A stretch of 64,000 nt of DNA from Longimicrobiales bacterium (GTDB taxonomy: Bacteria > Gemmatimonadota > Gemmatimonadetes > Longimicrobiales > Gaopeijiaceae): NCBI GenBank assembly GCA_951828585.1, contig OX639991.1, positions 4,012,001-4,076,000 of the forward strand, read 5' to 3'. Positions 7,364-14,158 of this stretch are shown here, piece by piece (positions within the stretch are counted from its first letter, which is position 1; the number at the start of each line of letters is the position of its first letter). The notes under the pieces are model-generated. The model did no database searches. It saw nothing but the letters and a program-made list of their open reading frames with translations, and had not been told where the DNA came from. Made by a program: the position numbers and the translations under genes.

Positions 7364-8503
7364 ATGTGGACTCAAGACTTTCTTCGCGGACCCGTGTCAT
7401 CGTTGTTGGCGATGATCGTGGTATTGGTATGGACTGCAGGGTGTGAACGGGCCATGGGACCCGAGCCGATCGGGGTGTGCGAGCGAACGCCGGAGGTTCG
7501 GGATGCAATCCTCCAGGAGGTCTATGGTGTAACCCGGTGCGAGGACATCACGGCAGAGGACCTGGCCCGCATCAGTACTCTTGGCGTGTTTGATCTCACT
7601 GAGCTTCGTGAGGGGGATTTCGCCGGAATGACCTGGTTGACGCACCTGATTATCGTCGACAGTCGGTTCACGTCGCTGCCGGAGGGTGTGTTTGCGGGGC
7701 TCACCATCCTCCGCGAATTGAACTTGTCCGAAAACCAATTGGCGTCGCTGCCGGAGGGGGTATTCTCCGGGCTCGCCAACCTGGAATGGTTGCGGCTGAC
7801 AGCCAATCGGTTGACGTCGCTGCCGGAGGGTATGTTTGCGGATCTCACCAACCTCCGCGAATTGCACTTGTCCGGAAATGAACTGGCGTCGCTGGCCGAG
7901 GGGGTATTCTCGGGGCTCACAAACCTGGAACAGGCGAGCCTGCGCCGGAATCGCCTGGCCTCGCTGCCGGAAGGGGTGTTCTCGGGGCTTTCGAACCTGA
8001 TGTACCTGGATTTGACGGACAACCGGTTGGCGTCTCTGCCGGACGGGGTGTTCTCGGGGGGGCTGACGAGCCTGATGTCCCTGAGTTTGGACGAAAACCG
8101 GTTGGCGTCCCTGCCGGAGGGGGTGTTCGCGGGGCTGTCGAGCCTGCTATACCTGAATCTGGGCGCCAATCCGGGGGCACCCTTCGAACTCCCGCTCCGG
8201 TTCGAGCGGACCGACGCTGCCGACACCGCGGGTTCCCCCGCTTCGGTGCGGTTGGTCCTCGCCCGGGGAGCACCATTCAACATGGCGGTCCCGTTGGCGA
8301 TACAGGGTGGCACGGCGTCGTCGGCTTCGGCCCTGTTGTCGACGGGGAGCATCGTAGGCCGGGTGTTTACGGTGACACAGGCGTCGCCCGGACAGTCAAC
8401 ACGGGTCCAGGCGAGTGGGATCCCCACCATTCCGGAGGAGATACGGGGCATAGTGCTCCTGGCTCCGGAGGACATTGTTCTGTTCTCGAGTGGCGGGGAC
8501 TGA
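7364..8503 (+). CDS. Leucine-rich repeat lipoprotein
   Basis: About 379 residues from ATG 7364. The N-terminal helix ends in VWTAGC, a lipobox, so it should be surface- or periplasm-anchored. After a short linker (ERTPEVRDAILQEVYGVTRC) there are seven leucine-rich repeats of 24 residues built on LxSLPEGVFSGLTNLxxLxL, covering roughly residues 100-270. The last 100 residues form a separate beta-rich domain (GRVFTVTQASPG near the end). The asparagine ladder (NQLASL, NRLTSL, NELASL) is intact. LRRs of this form usually bind proteins; the partner is unknown. A longer start at 7292 is open but lacks a signal. It stands alone between the lipid kinase and selC. Confidence 0.85.
   Translation: MWTQDFLRGPVSSLLAMIVVLVWTAGCERAMGPEPIGVCERTPEVRDAILQEVYGVTRCEDITAEDLARISTLGVFDLTELREGDFAGMTWLTHLIIVDSRFTSLPEGVFAGLTILRELNLSENQLASLPEGVFSGLANLEWLRLTANRLTSLPEGMFADLTNLRELHLSGNELASLAEGVFSGLTNLEQASLRRNRLASLPEGVFSGLSNLMYLDLTDNRLASLPDGVFSGGLTSLMSLSLDENRLASLPEGVFAGLSSLLYLNLGANPGAPFELPLRFERTDAADTAGSPASVRLVLARGAPFNMAVPLAIQGGTASSASALLSTGSIVGRVFTVTQASPGQSTRVQASGIPTIPEEIRGIVLLAPEDIVLFSSGGD
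7671..8177 (+). repeat. Seven-unit 72-base tandem array inside the LRR gene
   Basis: The block CGTCGCTGCC or a close variant recurs at 7671, 7743, 7815, 7887, 7959, 8031 and 8106. The spacing is 72 bases five times and then 75, the extra codon giving a doubled glycine. Units are similar enough at the DNA level for unequal recombination to add or remove whole repeats without breaking the frame. Confidence 0.85.
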
Positions 8504-8520
8504 CGGCCCACGTCCACGGA

Positions 8521-8617
8521 TGGCGGGGGCGTGTGGGAATCGAACCCACCCACCCGGGTCTTAGCCGGGCGCACTGGTTTTGAAGACCAGACGGAACACC
8601 AGTCCCGATCCGCCCCC
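8521..8617 (-). tRNA. selC: tRNA-Sec (anticodon UCA)
   Basis: Read on the minus strand, this 97-base RNA has every mark of bacterial selenocysteine tRNA. It begins GGGGGCGG and ends in the complementary CGCCCCC, then G and an encoded CCA. The anticodon arm is CTGGT-CTTCAAA-ACCAG, giving anticodon TCA, which reads UGA. There is a long variable arm pairing CCCGG with CCGGG, an extended D stem (CGGGA/TTCCG) and a TTCGATT T-loop with a GTGGG/CCCAC stem. The eighth acceptor pair expected of bacterial tRNA-Sec looks like a G-A mismatch here. It lies between the LRR gene and the acyltransferase, far from selB at 39481. It shows that UGA is decoded as selenocysteine in this organism. Confidence 0.95.
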
Positions 8618-8678
8618 GCAATCACCCCTGGCACCTGCCAGCGTCACCGAGGGACCGTCACCCGACGACCCCCACCCA

Positions 8679-10172
8679 TCACCCCCTCTCGGCACCCTCC
8701 GGCACCGACAGGTTGCCATCATCCCGCGAAGACGGCAACTCCCCTTCCTCCCAACGCTTCTCCAGACGCCGGAAGTTACCGGCCAGGTCCGCGCGCATCC
8801 GGGCGAAGTCCCTCCGCAGGTCGGGTCGGGCCTGCAGCTTGAAGAACAGAACGGTGTCCTCTCGCACTTCCCGGGCCAGCTCGACCCACAGCAGGGCCGC
8901 GTACCCGCACAGAGGAGCCAGCACCGCGGCCACCACCGCAGCCGGGGTCCCGCCAAACACGTACCCCAGCATCGCCCACAACACCCACGCCGCCACCACC
9001 CCCCCCAGGAGCGCCACAAGCTTGTACGTGGCCGTCACCTCGACATCGGGACGGGTACGCACCACGACCAGGCCGGCAAGCCACAATACGGGGGTCCACA
9101 ACAGGGTCCCCGCCACGGCCAGGGGAAGTCCAAGCAACAGCAGGGTTCCCCGCACCAGGATGTACCGCGCGACGGGCACGAGGCCGAAACGGGGCGGAAC
9201 CCCCCCCTCCCCCGCTCCCACCCGCGCATTCATGGCGGCATATCGTGCCACCTTGCGCTTCAGCTCCCGGTGCTCCTCGGGCGCCTCGCGCCGAATCCAC
9301 TCGAGCCCCGCGGCGAAGCGCCGCACGCGCGGGAAGCGCGCACCCATCTCCTCCCTGGCCCGCCACGGCACCCAGCGCGACTCGCGCACGTACAGCTGCT
9401 CCGCCACCTCCACCAGCTCGCGGTCCTCGTGGTGGACGAAGTTGAGGGTCTGTGCACGGATTCCCGCCTCGATACGCTCGGTGAGCTCCCGCGCGGCCGC
9501 CACCGGATCCTCCCGGTAGGCGTGCTCGAGGTCGGCGCATCCGAAGGCACGGCCGAAGCGCACGGCCACCCCCGTTCGGGCCCGCTCCTTGCGCGAGTAC
9601 GTGATCCCCACCGGCACGATCGAGAGCCCCAGCCCCCACCCCACCCCATCCTCCGCCTGTAGCGCGATGCGGGCGGCCCCGGTGCGAAACTCGGCCAGCT
9701 GCGCCTCCGAATGACTCTTTCCCTCAGGATAGATCTGAATCGCGCCGCCCCCGTGCAGCACGGCTACCGCATCCCGGAACATGTCCTCGTTGCGGTGCAT
9801 GGCCGCGGGGTCGTCCTGCCTGCGGTACACGGGAATCCCCCCGATCGCCCGCAGCACCGGACCCAGTAGGAGCCGGTCGAAGAGAGGCGCCCGCCCCAGC
9901 GGACGGGGCATGCGCTCGCTGCAACGGAAGATGAGGACCGGATCAAGAAGGCTGTTCGGGTGGTTGGCGGCGACCAGCAGCGGCCCCCGGGGCAAGGGTG
10001 GGCCGTGACGATCCACGCGGTAGAAGATCCCCGCGGCGGTACCCACGACACGGGCGATCAGCTTCGCGATCCGTCTCGGCGAGTCAGCCCCAGGAAGACC
10101 CCTCCCGGCATTCGAGCGGCGAGGCGTCCGCACTGGATCGCTTCGCCCCACCTGCTTGCGATGTAAAGGCAA
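8679..10172 (-). CDS. PlsC-like 1-acylglycerol-3-phosphate acyltransferase with C-terminal membrane region
   Basis: Up to 497 residues. The PlsC motifs are complete: AANHPNSLLDP (the H-x4-D-like box, here NHPNSLLD) near residue 69, then GGIPVYRRQD, IQIYPEGKSH near 149 (EGxS box) and IVPVGITYS. The family acylates lysophosphatidate or related glycerolipids at the inner membrane. The C-terminal third has several hydrophobic segments (ILVRGTLLLLGLPLAVAGTL, LVALLGGVVAAWVLWAMLGY), then a charged tail. The start is uncertain: TTG 10172 or the in-frame GTGs at 10151 and 10133 all lie inside a diverged copy of the interspersed repeat, so the first 25-30 codons appear to derive from that repeat. Function is clear; start is not. 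Confidence 0.82.
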   Translation of the reverse strand: MPLHRKQVGRSDPVRTPRRSNAGRGLPGADSPRRIAKLIARVVGTAAGIFYRVDRHGPPLPRGPLLVAANHPNSLLDPVLIFRCSERMPRPLGRAPLFDRLLLGPVLRAIGGIPVYRRQDDPAAMHRNEDMFRDAVAVLHGGGAIQIYPEGKSHSEAQLAEFRTGAARIALQAEDGVGWGLGLSIVPVGITYSRKERARTGVAVRFGRAFGCADLEHAYREDPVAAARELTERIEAGIRAQTLNFVHHEDRELVEVAEQLYVRESRWVPWRAREEMGARFPRVRRFAAGLEWIRREAPEEHRELKRKVARYAAMNARVGAGEGGVPPRFGLVPVARYILVRGTLLLLGLPLAVAGTLLWTPVLWLAGLVVVRTRPDVEVTATYKLVALLGGVVAAWVLWAMLGYVFGGTPAAVVAAVLAPLCGYAALLWVELAREVREDTVLFFKLQARPDLRRDFARMRADLAGNFRRLEKRWEEGELPSSRDDGNLSVPEGAERG

Positions 10173-10240
10173 GATTACATTATGTCATGTTTAGTATACA
10201 TTTCGCCACTCCAAGGCCTCGCTCTGCGTTGTTCCTCCTT
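10084..10240 (-). repeat. Diverged, truncated copy (C) of the TAGCAG interspersed repeat
   Basis: On the minus strand this stretch carries, in order, the blocks AACGCAGAGCGAGGCCTTGG, ATGTATACT, GACATAATGTAAT, AGGTGGGGCGAAGCG and CCGCTCGAATGCCGGGAGG, all of which recur in the same order at 38670-38808 and 52790-52918. The left 90 bases of the element are missing or unrecognisable and the right end is degraded to GGGGCTGA. It spans the 5' end of the acyltransferase gene. Confidence 0.82.
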
Positions 10241-10311
10241 CGATTTTCGGATCCAGAACGATTATCTTCCGCGTTCTCCCCACCACAACCTCGCCAACTC
10301 CACAGTATAGC

Positions 10312-11325
10312 GTGATCCGTCATTCAGCGACCTCCGCCGCTCGTGCGGCCACCGCTCCGGACGCTCCGCCCGGCCCGAGCCCGCGCAATCCGGGCATGCC
10401 CCTGGATCTTGACGCCGTGCGCGGTGCCCGAGTCAACCGCTCCGCCGCCGACCACCGCGCCGCCACCCTCACCACGCGACGCTCGGTCAAGAAGGAGTGG
10501 CAGGCCGGGTGGCTGCTGCGCGCTGTCACCATGATCGACCTGACCACCCTGGCCGGAGACGACACGGACGGACGGGTGCGGCGCCTCTGCGGCAAGGCCC
10601 GGCGCCCCGTGCGGAGCGACCTCCTCGCCGCCCTCGGCGTGCCCGCCTCCGAGGTGAAGGCCGCGGCCGTGTGCGTCTACCACGCCCTGGTTCCCACCGC
10701 GTGCGAAGCGCTACGCGGAAGCGGGATCCCGGTGGCCGCCGTGTCGACCGGTTTCCCGGCGGGGCTGTCGCCCTTCGCGACGCGGCTGACCGAGATTCGC
10801 GAGTCGGTGGCCGCGGGGGCGGAGGAGGTGGACGTGGTGATCACCCGGGGGTCGGTGCTGCGGGGCGGCTGGGAGCGGCTGTACGACGAGGTGGCCGGCT
10901 TTCGCGACGCCTGCGGCGATGCCCACATGAAGGTCATTCTCGGGGTCGGTGAGCTTGGCACGCTGGCCAACGTCAAGCGGGCCGCGATCGTCGCCATGAT
11001 GGCCGGGGCCGATTTCGTGAAGACCTCGACGGGCAAGGAGACGGTCAACGCCACCCTGCCCACGGGCATCATCCTGGCGCGTGCCATCCGCGACTACTTC
11101 CGCGCCACCGGGATCCGCGTGGGCCTCAAGGCCGCGGGGGGCCTCAAGACGGCCCGCGACGCGCTCTCCTGGCTCGTCCTCGTCAAGGAGGAGCTGGGCG
11201 ACGCCTGGATGCACCCGCACCTCTTCCGGATCGGCGCCAGTTCGCTCCTGGCCGATATCGAGCGGCAGCTGGAGCACCACGTCACCGGCCGCTATTCGGC
11301 CTTTCACCGCCATCCGATGGGTTGA
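10312..11325 (+). CDS. deoC: Deoxyribose-phosphate aldolase (DERA), animal-type
   Basis: A 337-residue protein from GTG 10312, or 309 from ATG 10396, where similarity to known DERA begins. It matches the long form best known from animals rather than the short E. coli enzyme: RRSVKKEWQAGWLLRAVTMI, IDLTTLAGDDT, then FVKTSTGKETVNATLPTGII with the Schiff-base lysine of KTSTGKE, and finally LFRIGASSLLADIERQLEHH and GRYSAFHRHPMG. The enzyme splits 2-deoxyribose-5-phosphate to acetaldehyde and glyceraldehyde-3-phosphate in the cytosol. The gene is followed after four bases by an aldehyde dehydrogenase, a fitting partner to oxidise the acetaldehyde. Family assignment is very firm. Confidence 0.95.
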   Translation: MIRHSATSAARAATAPDAPPGPSPRNPGMPLDLDAVRGARVNRSAADHRAATLTTRRSVKKEWQAGWLLRAVTMIDLTTLAGDDTDGRVRRLCGKARRPVRSDLLAALGVPASEVKAAAVCVYHALVPTACEALRGSGIPVAAVSTGFPAGLSPFATRLTEIRESVAAGAEEVDVVITRGSVLRGGWERLYDEVAGFRDACGDAHMKVILGVGELGTLANVKRAAIVAMMAGADFVKTSTGKETVNATLPTGIILARAIRDYFRATGIRVGLKAAGGLKTARDALSWLVLVKEELGDAWMHPHLFRIGASSLLADIERQLEHHVTGRYSAFHRHPMG

Positions 11326-11329
11326 ACAC

Positions 11330-13747
11330 ATGACTCTCGCCCGCGAAGCCCCCGGCTCCCTCGTCCGCAAGGCCTTCGTCAACCCCGACTACGGGCCCGC
11401 TCCCGAGAGCGACGACTTCGCCAACGAGTGGCTGCGGGACGGGCAGCGCGGCTTCGGCCACTTCATCGGCGGACGCTGGACCGGCGGCGAGGGCGAAGTC
11501 CAAGAGACCCGCTGTCCCGCGGACGGCAGGCTGCTTGCCACATTCCGCTACGGGACCGCGGAGGATATCGACCGCGCGGTGGCATCGGCCCGCGAGGCCC
11601 TCCCCGGGTGGCAGGAACTCGGGGGCCACGGCCGCGCCCGCCACCTCTACCGCCTGGCGCGGCAGCTTCAGAAGCGGTCCCGGCTCTTCTCGGTGGTGGA
11701 ATCGCTGGACAACGGCAAGCCCGTCCGCGAATCGCGCGACCTGGACATCCCGCTGGCCGCGCGCCACTTCTACCATCACGCCGGCTGGGCGCAGTTGCTA
11801 CCCGATGAGTTCCCGGGGTACGAACCCGTCGGCGTGGTCGGCCAGATCATCCCGTGGAATTTTCCGCTCCTTATGCTGGCGTGGAAGGTGGCGCCGGCTC
11901 TGGCGGCCGGGAACACGGTGGTGCTCAAGCCGGCCGAATACACGCCGCTGACCGCGCTCCTCTTCGCCGAGGTGGCCGACGAGACGGGGCTTCCCCCCGG
12001 CGTGCTCAACGTCGTGACGGGGGACGGCGCCACCGGTGCGGGGCTGGTGCGCCACCCCGACATCGCCAAGGTAGCCTTCACCGGCTCCACCGGGGTGGGC
12101 CGCGAGATCCGGCGGGTGACCGCCGGCACGGGCAAGCAACTTTCGCTGGAACTGGGCGGAAAATCGCCCTTCGTCGTCTTCGAGAGCGCCGACCTGGACG
12201 CGGCCGTCGAGGGGGTGGTGGACGGGGTCTGGTTCAACCAGGGACAGGTCTGCTGCGCGGGGTCGCGGCTGCTGGTACAGGAGAGCGTGGAGGAGGAGAT
12301 GCACGACCGTCTCCGCGAGCGGATGGAACGTATCCGCGTCGGGCATCCCCTGGACAAGGCGATCGACATGGGGGCGCTGGTGGACCGCGTGCAGATGGAC
12401 CGCGTGCAAGGCTACCTCGAGGCGGGCGAGGCCGACGGCGCGGCCATCTGGCAGCCGTCGGGACCGGTCCCGGAGGACGGCTTGTTCATGCCACCCACCC
12501 TTTGCACTGGGGCACCGGTTTCAAGCAGCATCGTCACGGAGGAGATCTTCGGGCCCGTGCTGGTGAGCCTGACCTTCCGCACGCCGGCAGAGGCCGTCGC
12601 GCTTGCCAACGACACCCGCTACGGGCTGGCCGCGAGCATATGGACCGAGGACCTGAGTCTGGCCCTCGAGGTGGCGCCGGCAATCAAGGCCGGGACGGTG
12701 TGGGTGAACTGCACCAACCTCTTTGACGCCGCGTCGGGATTCGGGGGATATCGTGAATCGGGCTTTGGCCGCGAGGGGGGGCGGGAGGGGATGTGGGAGT
12801 ACCTGAAGCCGGTGGCGGGGGACCGGGGGGATGAGGGAGCTACGAAGGGCCCGACCCGGGATCCGGCCTCCGACGCGGTGCCCCCCCCACCCCGCAACCG
12901 TATCGACCGCACGCGCAAGCACTGGATCGGCGGTGCGCAGAAGCGCCCCGACGGCGGCTACTCGCTGACCGTCACCGACCCCGCGGGCACACCCGTCGCC
13001 GAGGTGCCGCGCGGCAACCGCAAGGATGTCCGCAACGCCGTGGAGGCGGCGGCCAGGGCGCGCGCGGCGTGGGCAGGCAGCAACGGACACCTGCGCGCCC
13101 AGATCCTGTACTTCCTGGCCGAGAACCTCGCCGTGCGGGGCCGGGAGTTCGCCGACGAACTGATCCGCAGCGCCGGGGTGGACCGGGCGGCTGCCGGGGC
13201 CGAGGTGAGGGCCGCGGTCCAGACCCTCTTCACCTTCGCCGCCTGGGCCGACAAGCACGACGGCCGGGTCCACTCCACGCCCTTCCGCAACGTCACCTTC
13301 GCCATGAACGAGGCGGTCGGCACGGTGGCCATCCGCTGCGCGGACCGGGCGCCGCTGGCGGGGGTGGCCGGCCCCATCGCCGCCGCACTGTCACAGGGGA
13401 ACGTCGCGGTCGTGGTGCTTCCCGAACGCTACCCCATCCCCGCCCTCGACCTCGTACAGGTCATGGAGACCTCCGACATCCCCCCCGGCGCCGTCAACAT
13501 CCTCTCCGGCATCCACCGGGAGGTAGTCCCTACCCTCGCCGCCCACGACGACGTCGATCAGGTCTGGGACTTCGTCGCCGACGACCTGTCCGGCGATACG
13601 GAGCGCCGCTCGGCCGGCAATCTCAAGCGGGTGTGGGTGGACCGGGAAGGCGCGGTCGACTGGCTCGCCCCGTCGGGACGGGACGGCGAGCTGCTGATGC
13701 GAAAAGGGACCCGCGTGAAGAACATCTGGGTGCCCTACGGGGTGTAG
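11330..13747 (+). CDS. Two-domain aldehyde dehydrogenase (ALDH16-like)
   Basis: An 805-residue protein from ATG 11330. Residues 40-500 form a complete ALDH domain: IPWNFPLLMLAWKVAPALAA near 174, FTGSTGVG near 250, catalytic glutamate in LELGGK (E274) and catalytic cysteine C308 in FNQGQVCCAGSR. After a Pro/charged linker (about 505-535) comes a second ALDH-like domain opening with RKHWIGGAQKRPDGGYSLTV. That domain has no Glu/Cys pair and ends KGTRVKNIWVPYGV. This one-active, one-degenerate architecture is that of ALDH16. It should oxidise an aldehyde with NAD(P)+; with deoC immediately upstream, acetaldehyde from deoxyribose breakdown is the natural candidate, which is inference. The two genes form an operon. 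Confidence 0.92.
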   Translation: MTLAREAPGSLVRKAFVNPDYGPAPESDDFANEWLRDGQRGFGHFIGGRWTGGEGEVQETRCPADGRLLATFRYGTAEDIDRAVASAREALPGWQELGGHGRARHLYRLARQLQKRSRLFSVVESLDNGKPVRESRDLDIPLAARHFYHHAGWAQLLPDEFPGYEPVGVVGQIIPWNFPLLMLAWKVAPALAAGNTVVLKPAEYTPLTALLFAEVADETGLPPGVLNVVTGDGATGAGLVRHPDIAKVAFTGSTGVGREIRRVTAGTGKQLSLELGGKSPFVVFESADLDAAVEGVVDGVWFNQGQVCCAGSRLLVQESVEEEMHDRLRERMERIRVGHPLDKAIDMGALVDRVQMDRVQGYLEAGEADGAAIWQPSGPVPEDGLFMPPTLCTGAPVSSSIVTEEIFGPVLVSLTFRTPAEAVALANDTRYGLAASIWTEDLSLALEVAPAIKAGTVWVNCTNLFDAASGFGGYRESGFGREGGREGMWEYLKPVAGDRGDEGATKGPTRDPASDAVPPPPRNRIDRTRKHWIGGAQKRPDGGYSLTVTDPAGTPVAEVPRGNRKDVRNAVEAAARARAAWAGSNGHLRAQILYFLAENLAVRGREFADELIRSAGVDRAAAGAEVRAAVQTLFTFAAWADKHDGRVHSTPFRNVTFAMNEAVGTVAIRCADRAPLAGVAGPIAAALSQGNVAVVVLPERYPIPALDLVQVMETSDIPPGAVNILSGIHREVVPTLAAHDDVDQVWDFVADDLSGDTERRSAGNLKRVWVDREGAVDWLAPSGRDGELLMRKGTRVKNIWVPYGV

Positions 13748-13757
13748 GGACCGGCTC

Positions 13758-14126
13758 CTACCGCCTCAGCAACGACCGCTGCACGGGGTTCTCGATGGTC
13801 AGATAGGCGGTATCTCCCGGCTTGAGGGACACGGAGTTGGTCGTGTACCGGCCACCGGCCAGCAGGTCGATCCGAATGCGCAGATTGCCGTCGGCGGGCC
13901 ACGGCACGGTGAAACGCTGCCGGGCGTGCCCGCCTACGATCCCGAGCCGCCGTTGCACGCGGCCCAGCGTCTCGAGCGTCGCCTGGTTGAAGTTCCGGTT
14001 TTGGACGTCGATGCCGATGCTTGTGGCGCCTGAGCCCTCCTCGAACGGATTGGCCTTCGTGGCCGGACCCCCCATGCACCCGGCGACGGCAGCCGCCCCG
14101 GCCAGCAGAAAGTTCCGTCGCTCCAT
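13758..14126 (-). CDS. Small Tat-type lipoprotein of unknown function
   Basis: A 122-residue protein from ATG 14126. The N-terminus MERRNFLLAGAAAVAGC combines a twin-arginine RRxFL motif with a lipobox, so it is probably exported folded and then lipidated. The mature part (IGIDVQNRNFNQATLETLGR, VSLKPGDTAYLTIENPVQRS) reads as a single small beta-sandwich; the ending 'LKPGDTAYLTIE' is common in exported immunoglobulin-like domains. I do not recognise the family. It is downstream of the sortilin-like gene's stop but on the same strand, and is convergent with the ALDH gene. Confidence 0.7.
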   Translation of the reverse strand: MERRNFLLAGAAAVAGCMGGPATKANPFEEGSGATSIGIDVQNRNFNQATLETLGRVQRRLGIVGGHARQRFTVPWPADGNLRIRIDLLAGGRYTTNSVSLKPGDTAYLTIENPVQRSLLRR

Positions 14127-14158
14127 CGTTATCTCCTTCCCCGCGGCTTACGTGTCCT

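Noticed and set aside
7671-8177. CRISPR array
   Set aside because: The 72-base units are codons of a leucine-rich repeat protein with no unique spacers between short identical repeats.
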